DNA of 64,000 bases from Nitrosomonas sp. Nm166 (GCF_900112825.1 NZ_FONE01000012.1:1-64000), one strand, 5' to 3'. Numbered from the stretch's first letter, positions 16,534 to 26,403 are shown. Notes: a model not told the origin generated them from the letters alone. Program-made: numbers and translations.

Positions 16534-17757
16534 ATGTCGCTGACAAAAATAGAGCAGTTATTCAAGGCGAAATTAGCACTGCTGCAACAGCAGGGCATCA
16601 GCAAGGGTAATGAGAAAATCATTACCGGCAGAAAGGCTGCGATAGACGGTTTCGGCCCGCGCTATTTTCTGGACGGCTATCGCGATCAGGCATTCCTGCG
16701 CATGAATTCCAATTCCTATCTGGGATTAACCGAGCATCCTCAGCTCATTCAAGCAGAAGCCGAAGCCGTGGAAAGATTCGGCACGGGGCCCGGCGCGGTG
16801 CGCTTTATCAGCGGTACTTATCAGTCGCATGTCGAGTTGGAAAAAAAGCTGGCGCAATTTCATGGCCGCGATGCGGCCATGATCATGAGTGCGGCCTACG
16901 CGACCATGATAGGCGTTCTGCCGCAGTTTATTTCCGATGAGACACTGGTTGTCAGCGATGCCCTGAACCATAACTGCATTATCAACGCGATCCGCCTGGC
17001 GCATCCGGTCAGGAAAGAAGTCTATGCGCATGCGGATATGAAGGCGCTGGATCACATCCTTGCAGCCAATAAGGGCCAGGTCAGGCGGGTTTGCGTCGTG
17101 ACGGACGGCATTTTCAGCATGCGCGGCGATCATGCGTCGCTTGATCAAATCAATAGCTGCTGCCAGCGCCATGAAGCCGGCTACGAAGAGGGCATTATCA
17201 CGGTTGTCGATGACTCGCACGGGGTCGGCGCTTTCGGTCAGACCGGGCGCGGTACCGAAGAATATTGCGGTGGCAAGGCTGATATCCTGATTGCTACGCT
17301 TGGTAAGGCATTCGGTGTCAATGGCGGTTATGTGGCGGCGAGCTCTGTGGTCATTGCTTATTTGCGCGAAACCGCACCGTTGTATATCTATTCGAATCCG
17401 ATCACACCGGCCGAAGCGGCGGCAGCCATAGCCGCGCTTGATATTGTCGATAGCCAAGAAGGCTTAGGTTTGCTGGAGAAATTACGCAGCCTGAGCGAGC
17501 GGCTCAGGACCGGCCTGGAGCGGTTGGATTTTGAAACCCTGTCCGGCGAGCATCCTATTGTGCCCATTCTGGTCAGAGACACGGAAAAAACCTCGGCTCT
17601 GGTATCGCACTTATTTGCGCATCAGATTTTGGCCACGGGACTCAATTATCCTGTCGTGCCGAAGGGGGGGCAGGAAATTCGATTGCAGGTATCGGCCGAG
17701 CATACCGAAAAAGATGTCGACTATTTATTGTCTGTGCTGGCGAAGTTTAATCGCTAG
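16534..17757 (+). CDS. kbl: Glycine C-acetyltransferase (2-amino-3-ketobutyrate CoA ligase)
   Basis: This 407-residue enzyme of the alpha-oxoamine synthase family uses pyridoxal phosphate to split 2-amino-3-ketobutyrate with CoA into glycine and acetyl-CoA. Visible features are FLRMNSNSYLGL near 50, GTGPGAVRFISGTYQSHVELE near 87-107, the VVDDSHGVGAFGQTGRG motif near 225 and the PLP lysine in ATLGKAFGVNGGY near 251-263. It forms a threonine-degradation operon with the SDR dehydrogenase just upstream, with a GGAGATAG ribosome site. Other oxoamine synthases (BioF, HemA) are less likely given the neighbour. The stop abuts a repeat-like sequence at 17758. Confidence 0.88.
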   Translation: MSLTKIEQLFKAKLALLQQQGISKGNEKIITGRKAAIDGFGPRYFLDGYRDQAFLRMNSNSYLGLTEHPQLIQAEAEAVERFGTGPGAVRFISGTYQSHVELEKKLAQFHGRDAAMIMSAAYATMIGVLPQFISDETLVVSDALNHNCIINAIRLAHPVRKEVYAHADMKALDHILAANKGQVRRVCVVTDGIFSMRGDHASLDQINSCCQRHEAGYEEGIITVVDDSHGVGAFGQTGRGTEEYCGGKADILIATLGKAFGVNGGYVAASSVVIAYLRETAPLYIYSNPITPAEAAAAIAALDIVDSQEGLGLLEKLRSLSERLRTGLERLDFETLSGEHPIVPILVRDTEKTSALVSHLFAHQILATGLNYPVVPKGGQEIRLQVSAEHTEKDVDYLLSVLAKFNR

Positions 17758-17993
17758 CCCGAATATTGCACGAGCGTCCAAAATAAAGATCGCATTTGCC
17801 AGGCGCCGATTTTGATCAGTTTCAGGCCACACAAGGTGGAACTGCTCGCAAATACCTCTGTGCGCTCAACTGCTGATTGAATCGCCAAGTCATGGCGTAA
17901 TTCACTGGCAATCCCTTTTCTTTATTCAAATTAAGTTAACTGAATTATAAATGATAATAATGGAATTGCCATTTCTCTTCGTGCAATATTGGG
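17758..17993. repeat. Inverted-repeat-bounded segment, possible MITE-like remnant
   Basis: The left end, 17758-17773, reads CCCGAATATTGCACGA. The right end, 17979-17993, is TCGTGCAATATTGGG, whose complement CCCAATATTGCACGA matches it except for one extra base. The arms enclose 205 bp with no gene. This is the layout of a small non-autonomous element or of a deleted insertion sequence. No target duplication is clear, and the left arm begins directly after the kbl stop codon. Alternatively, the arms could act as a very long-range hairpin or terminator for the convergent kbl and fhs genes. Confidence 0.4.
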
Positions 17994-18017
17994 ACCCTTC
18001 CTCACAAGGCAGGGCGG

Positions 18018-19643
18018 TCAAATGCCCATGATTTCCCCATCATCGGACAGGTCAATACGGTGTGCAGCCGGATCATGCGGTAAGCCGGGCATAGTGACGA
18101 TATCGCCGGTCAGTACCAGCAGGTACCCTGCTCCGGCGGCGATGCGCACTGACTCGACTGGCAGTGCAAATGCTCTGGGATGGCCTACGTGAGCAGGATC
18201 ACTGCTGAGTGACAGATGGGTCTTGGCGATACAGATGGGAAGCCGGTCGTAACCAAGTGAGCGCACCCGCTCCAGTTCCTTTCTGGCGGTGCGACTGAAT
18301 TCAAGATCACTGGCGCCGTAAATGGTCTGAGCGACGGCGGCAATTTTCTCCTCGGGAGGTGACGCCAGCTCATAAAGATAGCGCGCAGGCGGGGTCGGCT
18401 GAGCAGCGACAGTGGCGACCGCATGCGCCAGCGTTTCTGCCCCGGCGCCGCCATCGGTAAAACCGGTAAAGAGGGCGGCATTCAGCCCAAGCCTGGCGCA
18501 TCCCTTCTCGATGACAGCCAGTTCTTGCTGAGTATCACCTTCAAAACAATTGATGGCAATGACCGGCTCAAAGCCGAAGGCGCGCACGCTGTGGACATGG
18601 TGCTCCATGTGCTCCAGGCCGCATTCGATTTCTGTGATAGGACCAGGGTGAGCAGGATCGCCGCCGCCATGGATTCTTAATGCCCGCGCGGTTACCACCA
18701 AGACAACTACACTAGGCCACAGGCCGGAGCTACGGCATTTTAGGTCAAAAAATTTCTCGGCGCCCAGATCAAAACCAAAGCCCGCTTCTGTCACAGCAAA
18801 GTCCGCGCAGGCGGCGGCAGCCTTGGTGGCGACCACGCTATTACAACCATGGGCGATGTTGCCAAAAGGGCCGCCATGCACAAAAGCGGGCACACCTTCG
18901 GTCGATTGCACCAGATTCGGCAGTATCGCATCCTGCAGCAGAGCCGCCATTGCGCCCGTTGCCTGCAGACTGTGTGCCGTTACCGGATTACCCGCGCGGT
19001 CGAATCCAACCAGGATGCGCCCCAGCCGGTTCTTGAGATCAGCGAGATCCTCGGAGAGACAGAGAATGGCCATCACTTCCGAAGCTGCGGTGATGTCGAA
19101 GCCGGTCTCACGCGGCACGCCATTGAGACGCCCGCCCAATCCAATCACGGTCTGACGCAGGGCGCGGTCATTCACATCCAGCACACGGCGCCAAAAGACT
19201 TGGCGGTGCTCCAGATCCAGTTCGCTGCGAAAATGAATGGCATTATCCAGCAAGGCGGCCAGCAGGTTGTGGGCTGCAGCAACAGCATGCAAATCTCCGG
19301 TGAAGTGCATATTGATGCGCGTCGAAGGCTCAAGCTGGCAGTATCCGCCGCCAGTGCCACCACCCTTGACCCCAAAAATGGGTCCCAGCGAGGGTTCGCG
19401 CAAGGCAAGTGCTGCATGCTGACCGATGCGGGCCAGACCTTGCGCCAGGCCAATAGAAACAGTGGTTTTTCCTTCACCACTGCGGGTAGGATTAATCGCC
19501 GAAACCAGCACGATTTTGCCTTTTGGCTTAGCCTCTTTGTTGGGCAGAGCGCTCAATCGAAGCTTGGCCATATGCTCGCCATAGCACATCAGTGCATTGG
19601 GTTGCAGATCAAGTGCTGCGGCGATTTCCAGTATGGGGCGCAT
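18018..19643 (-). CDS. fhs: Formate-tetrahydrofolate ligase
   Basis: Fhs (formyltetrahydrofolate synthetase) couples formate to tetrahydrofolate using ATP, feeding one-carbon metabolism. The 541-residue length is normal. The ATP-binding loop PTRSGEGKTT lies near 51-60, followed by REPSLGPIFGVKGGGTGGG, the MHFTGDLHAVAAAHNLLAALLDN block and VRETGFDI-like substrate residues (GVPRETGFDIT). FVHGGPFGNIAHGCNSV is intact. The ATG at 19643 is preferred over a TTG two codons earlier. It converges on the kbl operon. Its role with glycine made by threonine breakdown is plausible, because both join the folate pool. Confidence 0.95.
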   Translation of the reverse strand: MRPILEIAAALDLQPNALMCYGEHMAKLRLSALPNKEAKPKGKIVLVSAINPTRSGEGKTTVSIGLAQGLARIGQHAALALREPSLGPIFGVKGGGTGGGYCQLEPSTRINMHFTGDLHAVAAAHNLLAALLDNAIHFRSELDLEHRQVFWRRVLDVNDRALRQTVIGLGGRLNGVPRETGFDITAASEVMAILCLSEDLADLKNRLGRILVGFDRAGNPVTAHSLQATGAMAALLQDAILPNLVQSTEGVPAFVHGGPFGNIAHGCNSVVATKAAAACADFAVTEAGFGFDLGAEKFFDLKCRSSGLWPSVVVLVVTARALRIHGGGDPAHPGPITEIECGLEHMEHHVHSVRAFGFEPVIAINCFEGDTQQELAVIEKGCARLGLNAALFTGFTDGGAGAETLAHAVATVAAQPTPPARYLYELASPPEEKIAAVAQTIYGASDLEFSRTARKELERVRSLGYDRLPICIAKTHLSLSSDPAHVGHPRAFALPVESVRIAAGAGYLLVLTGDIVTMPGLPHDPAAHRIDLSDDGEIMGI

Positions 19644-19649
19644 TATCAA

Positions 19650-19970
19650 AACTTCAGGCGATGCGAATAAGTAAAAACATGATCAATTCTAACATCCCGA
19701 CGCTCATCCAGATGAGCTTGTGCGAATTGCCGCACGGCTCGATTCACGAGAAGCATATATAAATCTTGCGATTTCACCCGAGAAATAAGGCGTTTTTTAC
19801 AGATCAATTTTAGTTGCTGGCGGAATTAATCCGCCTAGTTTTTAAAGATGGCAGATCTGCTCATCTGAAATATGCGCTTTTGCTGGTAATGCGACAGAAC
19901 CAAACTTGTACATAAATTCAACGGTGAGCGAACTGGTACGATATAATACTTAATTTGCTCCCAATGACTT
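19650..19970. other. Intergenic region before the prfC relic
   Basis: These 321 bp hold the promoter region of fhs on the minus strand and one hairpin with a T-rich tail (separate entry). No gene or RNA was recognised. A TATAATAC-like element lies near 19941, about 30 bases before the start of the prfC relic, and could be its old promoter. Confidence 0.4.
19819..19843 (+). terminator. Rho-independent terminator-like hairpin
   Basis: A six-base GC-rich stem (GGCGGA and TCCGCC) with an ATTAA loop is followed by TAGTTTTT, so it would work on the plus strand. No plus-strand gene now ends just before it, because fhs runs the other way. It may be what is left of a deleted gene's terminator, or it may protect the downstream relic from read-through. 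Confidence 0.45.
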
Positions 19971-20333
19971 ATGTCTGAATTGCTTACTGAGTTGAGTCGC
20001 TGGCACACCTACGGTATGCTTTCTAATCTTGACACGGGTGGAATTGCGCTCCACAAAAAGTCCATCCAGTTTGGCGGTACTTTCCAGAGAGTAAATTTGG
20101 TCAATAACTACAAGTCTTGTCACCATGAGACTTCAGACTTGATGAAGATGGAAAAGCAACACGATATTCTCTTCCTCACCTTAGTCATTCAATTCGGGCA
20201 CAAGAAATTTGTCCTGAATCTGCTCGATATCCCCGGCCATGGGGTTTTCTCGGAAGACACTTATCGTGCTCTCACCGCCGTCGATTCGACCCTAATGGTG
20301 ATCGAGAGTGCCAAAGACGCAAAAGCCCATTAG
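19971..20333 (+). pseudogene. prfC: Decayed N-terminal fragment of peptide chain release factor 3
   Basis: The 120-codon frame follows RF3 from its first residue (MSELLTELSR) through FGGTFQRV, then HHETSDLMKMEKQHDI and VLNLLDIPGHGVFSEDTYRALTAVDSTLMVIESAK. In functional RF3 the same places read HPDAGKTTLTEK, ATSDWMxMExxRGIS and [30 protein letters not shown]. Here the P-loop reads NLDTGGIALH, so GKT is lost, and the arginine-glycine of the switch I region is gone. The frame ends at TAG 20331 after about one quarter of the full length, and the rest of the gene is absent. A GTPase function is therefore not possible; this is a relic copy. Confidence 0.85.
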
Positions 20334-20470
20334 AGATCAGTCCATGTCAACTTCGGCCAAGGAAGAACGTCGGCAACTGTTTGAACGTTATCAGCAGTGC
20401 ACCTCGATGGAACAGACCGCAATCAATTTGTTGGCAGTAGTGTGGGGCGGGCTCAACAAATCGCAGATCA

Positions 20471-20507
20471 CAACGCCATTGCGCAAAATTCTAGGTGCGG
20501 ATGAGGC
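20471..20507. repeat. Direct repeat copy 1 (37 bp) at SNF2 frameshift
   Basis: This 37-bp sequence, from CAACGCCATT to GGATGAGGC, is repeated exactly at 20542-20578. A 34-bp stretch of other sequence separates the copies, so the second copy adds 71 bp and changes the reading frame of the SNF2 gene. It falls inside the codons for TTPLRKILGADEA. Confidence 0.9.
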
Positions 20508-20541
20508 GATAGCCAGCAGCTACGGAATAGACCGTTTAGCT

Positions 20542-20578
20542 CAACGCCATTGCGCAAAATTCTAGGTGCGGATGAGGC
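20542..20578. repeat. Direct repeat copy 2 (37 bp) at SNF2 frameshift
   Basis: This is the exact second copy of 20471-20507. The reading frame after this copy is the one that continues into the long SNF2 open stretch, while the frame before copy 1 leads into a stop at 20563-20565. A local duplication with a 34-bp filler explains both. Confidence 0.9.
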
Positions 20579-23500
20579 AGCCAAAATCGAGCTGGAGCTC
20601 TTGCAGCGCAGCGGTCTGCTCGAAGTCGAAAAAACGTCGTGGGGTGGTCACCGTTTAAGGTGCAATAGACTCATTATCGAACTGGTGACGCGCGAACTCG
20701 TCGCAAGTGGCACGTTCGAACGCTATGTTGATCTGGTGCGCCTCGCCGCTCCTTTGCAAACAGGCTATCAGAAAACCGCCAAGGATGACATCCAGTTTCG
20801 CGATGATGACGAACTGATTCGGGAAGTGCGTATCGGTATTTACCGGGCGGACGAGCTTTACATCAATCGCTTGTTCGGAATGCTGGAACGGCTGAAATAT
20901 TTCTACCGGAACGGTCTGCTGCAACGCTGGCCTGATCCCGTGCCAATTTACGCAATGGTTTGCGATAATCCCTTTGAGCGTGAATGGTTCGTGCGTCTTC
21001 CTGCAAAAATCAGAGAACCTGCCTTGCCGTTGATTCTGTTGCAGAGGGCTGCAGCTTGGGAGTTGGATGCAGCGGCCTTCGATCTGTTGCGCGAAGCATG
21101 TGAGGGATTATCCGTGTCTGTGCCTGAAGACTGGCAGCTATGCATGACCCTGATTTCGATTTTAAGGGGTGAGATGCAGGCCGCGCAGGCCGCGTTGTCC
21201 CGTTGCTCAGTCAGCTACCGTGAACGGGCTTATCGGGGATTGCTTTTACTGCTGGAAGGAGATCATGACAGTGCGCTGCGATATTATCGGGAAGGGCTGG
21301 GCTTGTTGCGTAAGGGGCAAGGCAAACGCAGAGTATTCTTTTCGGGGGTTGTGGGGTTTTTCTTTGTATTAGGTTTGTTTCAGCGCAACCAGGCGGGCGA
21401 CCTGGAAGAGGCTCAAAAACTTCTGGAGACGATTTCTGAAAATCATTCCTTTGGCTCAGTTTTTATGTTGATGAAGCTTGTTCCTGAGTTGCAACGAAAT
21501 CAGCCCGGCGCCCTGACACAATTGAACATGCGTTTTGAGCAGATCTTACGGTATGGTCATACGAATCCCTGGATTTTCTGGATCGGCTTGTGGCTGCTCC
21601 ATCAATACGAGCAGGCTACAAAATTATCCCACTATTTGTCGCAAGCGAAGGCTTATCAGCAACAAGCCACCCATTGCGGTTACGGGTGGCTTGCAGCGGA
21701 GCTGGCTACACTGATCGCGCGGATCGAACCGAAGCAGACTGATATGAAAAGTGCGGTCGATGCCTTCGAGTGCGCCAAGGGTATCAGGCTTCTGGTCAAT
21801 CGTAGCCAACACGAGGAGCCTTGGGAGCGCGCCCTGAACGCCATCAAGAATACCGCGGTGCGCGGTGCGGCTATAGATAAGAGAGACGAAACAGCCGAAT
21901 ATCGCCTAGCCTGGTTGCTGTCGCGCGAGCACGCCTATCTTAGCTTCGCGTTGGAGGCACGGGAACAGAAACGTAACGCCAATGGCAGCTGGAGTAAGGG
22001 CAAGCCATTGTCGATGAAGAAAGTGGCTGAAATGGCAGAATCGACAGCTTATTTTTCCGCGCAAGATCGCCGCGTGGCCGCGCATATTGCTCCCGATCCG
22101 TACACAGGGGGATATGCCTTGTCCAGCCGTGGCTGGCTAGCGATGGTGGGTGCGCCCAATGTGTCGTGGAAGGATAGTGGCGTCGCCGTGGAACTGGTCG
22201 CTGCTGAGCCGGAGTTGCGGGTCAGAAAAAAGCCTAAGAGCGAGCAAGTCAAAATCGAATTCTGGCCGCTGTGCGATGAGGAAGAGAGCGTGGTGCTGGC
22301 CGAAGATGGCCTGACCCGTCTCAAAATTGTCGAACTTAAGCCAAAGCACCACCGTCTTGCCGAAATTATCGGCAAGGGAATCGAAGCTCCGGTATCCGCT
22401 CAAGAGCGCATTCTGGCCAGCCTGGGTGCGGTATCCACCCTGGTGACCATCCATTCAGATATCGGTGGCGGAGAATTGGTCGCCGCCGAAACAGTCACAG
22501 CTCATGCCCGCCCCCACGTGCAACTGATTCCAGAAGGCGAAGGGCTGCGCGCCGCTATCCTGACCCGCCCCTTTGGTGAACAGGGTTCGTATTGCACCCC
22601 CGGTTCCGGCGGCTCCAGCTTGATTGCGGAAATTGGTGGCAAGCGCCTGCAAGCCCTGCGCGATCTCAAGCTAGAGCGAAAGCTGACGAATGAACTCATC
22701 TCGCTTTGCCCCAGTCTCGCCAATCAAGCGCAAGAGGTGACGGCCTTTCACTGGCTGTTGGCAGATACTGAAAGTAGCCTGGAGTTTTTGCTGGAACTGC
22801 AGGAAGCAGGTGATAAGACCCAGATCGAATGGCCGCAAGGCGAGAAACTCAAGGTGTTGGGGCAGGTTGGATTAAGTCAGTTCAGCATCAAGATCAAGCA
22901 GCAGCGTGACTGGTTCAGCGTCAGTGGCGAGCTCAAGCTGGACGATGGACAGGTGTTGAACATGCAGCGCCTGTTAGAATTGACGGAGGGTATTCGGGAT
23001 AAATTCATCCGCCTGGATGAAGACCGCTTCCTGGCCCTGACGGAAGCGTTCAAGAAGCGTTTGGACGATCTGCGTGCTTATTCGGAAAAACACGGCAAGG
23101 AACAGCGACTCCATTCGTTGGCGTTGCCGATCATGGATGAAATCGCTGAAGAAGTGGGTGAGTTTGAAGGTGATTCCGCTTGGCGAGCGCAATTGGAGCG
23201 ATTGCATCAGGCAGAACAAATCCAACCGAAGCTCCCGTCCACTTTACAGGCGGAGTTGCGGGATTATCAACGCGATGGCTTCGAATGGCTGTTCCGGCTG
23301 GCCGCTTGGGGTGTGGGTGCCTGCCTTGCCGATGACATGGGCTTGGGGAAGACTTTGCAAGCCTTGGCCATGATCCTGAGCCGGGCCGGTGAGGGGCCGA
23401 CCCTGGTGGTTGCACCCACCTCGGTTTGCATGAACTGGCAGAGCGAGGCCCAACGTTTTGCACCGACGCTCAACGCTCAAATCCTGGGAAGCGGTGATCG

Positions 23501-24631
23501 GCAAAAGCTGATCGAGAGCCTGCGCCCGATGGACCTTTTAATTTGCAGTTATGCCTTGTTGCAGCAGGAATCCGTCGGTAAGCTTCTGGCCGTACCCACA
23601 TGGCAAATCATCGTGCTGGATGAGGCTCAGCTCATCAAAAATCCGGCAACCAAGCGTTCCCAGCAAGCCATGGCCCTCCAAGGCCTGTTCAAGATCATCA
23701 CCACCGGAACACCGGTGGAAAACCATCTGGGCGAGCTTTGGAATCTATTCCGATTTATCAATCCCGGCTTGCTCGGTTCGCTGGAAAGCTTCAACCGCCG
23801 CTTCACTGGGCCTATCGAACGCAACCAGGATCGTGAGGCGCGCCAGCGGCTAAAACGCATGATCCAGCCTTTCATCCTGCGGCGAACCAAGGCCCAGGTG
23901 CTGGACGAGCTGCCGCCGCGCACCGAGATCGAGCTGCAAGTAGAGCTGAGCGAGCAGGAGGCGATATTTTACGAGGCCTTGCGTCGCAAGCTGTTGAACG
24001 AGCTGAATGAAACTCAGGGGCCAGAGGAAGATAAACGCTTCAAGGTATTGGCTGCGATCACCAAGCTGCGCCGGGCTTGCTGCAATGTGCAGCTGGTAGC
24101 GCCGGATCTGGGTCTTTCCAGCAGCAAGCTGGCGTTGTTTGGCGAAGTTGTGGATGAACTTCTCGACAATCGCCATAAAACCCTTGTGTTCAGCCAGTTC
24201 GTCGACCATCTCAGCCTTATTCGTAGCTATCTGGGCGAAAAAGGCATCGACTATCAATACTTGGATGGGCAAACCCCGCCAGTGGAACGCAAGAAGCGGG
24301 TAGACGCCTTCCAGGCAGGACAGGGCGATGTCTTTCTCATCAGCCTGAAAGCCGGTGGCGTAGGCTTGAACTTAACGGCTGCGGACTATGTTATCCACAT
24401 GGATCCCTGGTGGAATCCGGCTGTCGAGGATCAAGCTTCCGACCGCGCCCACCGCATCGGCCAGCAACGCCCCGTCACCGTATACCGTCTGGTGACGAAA
24501 AACACCATCGAGGAGCAATCGTGTCGCTGCACAAGCACAAGCGCGATCTTGCCGATAGCGTCCTGGAAGGTGGTGAAATCAGCGGCAAGATCAGCGCTCA
24601 GGAATTGCTGAACTTGATCCAACTCGGATAA

Positions 24632-24805
24632 GTTTGGTAGATCTGGGAAAGCAGCTGGAATTCTTGCTCCCGAGTTCTCTCAAGTGGGACCAATCTGCCG
24701 GATACGCTTCACTAATACTCTCGCAGGTGGCAACATGGAATTCGGTCACGATCATTAACTTCGCCGACAAAGAGGCATGCACCTAGTATTTTGGCTTTAT
24801 TCTAA
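24632..24805. other. Intergenic between SNF2 relic and IS5 relic, no gene seen
   Basis: No gene is convincing here. Short frames on both strands lack ribosome sites and resemble nothing I know. The last four bases, CTAA at 24802-24805, are the left copy of the presumed target duplication of the IS5 element. Confidence 0.4.
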
Positions 24806-25995
24806 GGAAACACTAATTTATTCGGATACATCGGATCAGAATGCTGAAGACTGATAGAATCCACTGACTGATAATATGGAATAAATCGATGCAATCGAGC
24901 TTTTCTGAACTGGAATATGCGTCAAAGAAGAAACAAACGCGACGGGATCGTTTTCTGGCCGAAATTGAAGCGGCCACTCACTGGTATCCCTGTTGAGTGT
25001 TATTGCTCCATTCTGCCCGGCTAGCGGAAAACCTGTTCGTCCGCCCGTTGGTCTGGAACGCATACTCCGTATATATGTTGCGCAACAGTGTCTTGGTTTT
25101 TCAGATGAATGCGTTGAGGATGCCATATACGGTAGTCAGGCAATTCGCCGCTTTGTTGGCATTGATCTGAATCGGGAAGCCGTACCGGATGCAACAAATA
25201 CTGCTCAAATTCCGCCATCTACTGGAAGAGCATCATCTGACCGAATCCATCTTCAATGCGATCAACTCGCATCTGGCTGATCGGGGGCTATTTCTTCGCG
25301 CAGGCACCATTGTTGATGCCACACTGATTGCCGCGCCGCCTTCGACCAAGAATAGACAAGGAAAGCGCGATACCGAGATGCATCAAACCAGGAAAGGCAA
25401 GCAGTGGCATTTCGGCATGAAGGTGCCTATGGGTGTAGAGCGAAGTCAGGGCTTGTTCACACCCTGATCGGAACGGCTGCCAATATTCACGACGTCACTC
25501 AGGCACAGGCGCTGCTGCATGGTGATGAAACGGATGTGTTTGGTGATGCGGGCTATCAGGGTGTTGAGAAACGTGAAGAAAATCTTGAACTGCCCGTGAC
25601 CTGGCCTATTGCGATGCGTCCTTCCAGGCGTAAAACATTGCCCAAAACGATGGTTGGTGAACTGATGGAGAGACTTGAGCATGCAAAGGCCAGTATTCGT
25701 GCCAAGGTTGAGCATCCCTTTCATGTCGTAAAAAATCTATTCATGCACCGCAAGACCCGCTACAAGGGGATGACCAAGAATACAGCTCAGATGTTCTCGC
25801 TGTTTGGGTTGGCCAATTTGCTGCTGGCTCGGCGGTGGCTATGTAGCACTAATAGCCAAGTTGCGTCCTGAAAACAAAAAAGAGGGAAGTAATGCAAAAA
25901 ATGACACAATTGAGGCCAGAAAATACCGGATTCTTACCTGATACCCAAAAATCGCTCGCAAAACTCTGGTTTGCGGTGAATTATTCAGCGTTTCC
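24806..25995 (+). mobile_element. IS5-family insertion sequence, inactivated
   Basis: The left end begins GGAAACACTAATTTATTC at 24806. The reverse complement of the right end (25978-25995) begins GGAAACGCTGAATAATTC, so 14 of 18 terminal bases agree. CTAA at 24802-24805 and again at 25996-25999 looks like the target duplication. The length of 1,190 bp is normal for IS5. The single transposase gene inside is frameshifted in several places, so the copy cannot move by itself. Confidence 0.75.
24889..25871 (+). pseudogene. IS5-family transposase, at least three frameshifts
   Basis: The frame starts at ATG 24889 (MQSSFSELEYASKKKQTRRD), typical of an IS5 transposase. It shifts near 24980 to a second frame that carries GKPVRPPVGLERILRIYVAQQ and FVGIDLNREAVPDAT. 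It shifts back near 25190 (one extra base; LLKFRHLLEEHHLTESIFNA, then GTIVDATLIAAPPSTKN), and again near 25425 (one base lost), to reach SGLVHTLIGTAANIHDVTQA, DETDVFGDAGYQGVEKREE and VEHPFHVVKNLF. The DDE-type core residues (the D in VDATLI, the D in GDAGYQG and a late E) are still legible across the pieces. The end is TGA at 25869-25871. Confidence 0.85.
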
Positions 25996-26052
25996 CTAAG
26001 GTGGGTAAATATGATCAGCGATAATGTCCATAAATGGTGTACGAAACCAGGA

Positions 26053-26403
26053 CTATCTACGTGATTCCATAAATCCTTTAAGCACGATAGCATGATTAAT
26101 ATCCCCACTTTTAGCTGCATATAACAAGACTACATTCTTATGCTTGGTTAATAAGTTTGAAAGAATTGCTACAGCAGGATTTTGTGCAAGTTCTTCAACA
26201 TAACGAGTGCGAAATTCAAGAAATTTTTTTGGATCATGGCCAAACCACTTACGTAATTCTGACGAAGGAGCAATCTCTTTTAACCACAAATCAATTGCTG
26301 CCTGTTCTTTAGTCAATCCTCTAGGCCACAATCTATCCACCAAGACCCTGTATTCATCTTTTGTAGCCTTTTCGTATACTCGTTTAATCTTGATGGCGCT
26401 CAT
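26053..26403 (-). CDS. DUF488 family protein
   Basis: This small cytoplasmic protein of about 116 residues fits DUF488: IKIKRVYEKATKDEYRVLVDRLWPRGL at the start, WLKEIAPSSELRKWFGHDP in the middle and VVLLYAAKSGDINHAIVLKGF at the end. The family's biochemical function is unknown. I chose the ATG at 26403 (MSAIKIKRVYE) because family members begin here; a start at 26424 would add seven residues. It begins 54 bases beyond the IS5 target duplication, reading toward it. Confidence 0.85.
   Translation of the reverse strand: MSAIKIKRVYEKATKDEYRVLVDRLWPRGLTKEQAAIDLWLKEIAPSSELRKWFGHDPKKFLEFRTRYVEELAQNPAVAILSNLLTKHKNVVLLYAAKSGDINHAIVLKGFMESRR

Larger units (their letters stand above)
20344..24631 (+). 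pseudogene. SNF2-family DEAD/DEAH helicase, broken by two frameshifts
   Basis: The original gene encoded a protein of about 1,400 residues with a long N-terminal repeat-like region and a C-terminal SNF2 motor. In the open part one sees DDMGLGKT (motif I), LDEAQ (motif II), TTGTPVENHLGELWNLFRF, then the helicase C half with VFSQFVDHL, SLKAGGVGLNLT and DRAHRIGQQRPVTVYRLVTKNTIEE. Damage 1: a 71-bp insertion made by a repeated 37-mer shifts the frame near 20508; removing 20508-20578 joins the start MSTSAKEERRQLFERYQQ to LGADEAAKIELEL. Damage 2: after NTIEEQ near 24522 one base is missing; the other frame continues IVSLHKHKRDLADSVLEGG to the natural stop at 24629. The main open stretch is 20550-24611. 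Sequencing error cannot be excluded for the second event. Confidence 0.8.

Noticed and set aside
16726-17457. Long (243-codon) minus-strand frame over kbl
   Set aside because: It is a shadow of the GC-biased kbl coding frame, Arg/Ile rich, without any known motif.
18849-19670. Long (273-codon) plus-strand frame over fhs
   Set aside because: Antisense to a clearly functional fhs; composition is that of a mirrored frame.
24591-24782. Minus-strand frame between SNF2 and IS5 relics
   Set aside because: No ribosome site and no known motif; lies in decayed DNA.
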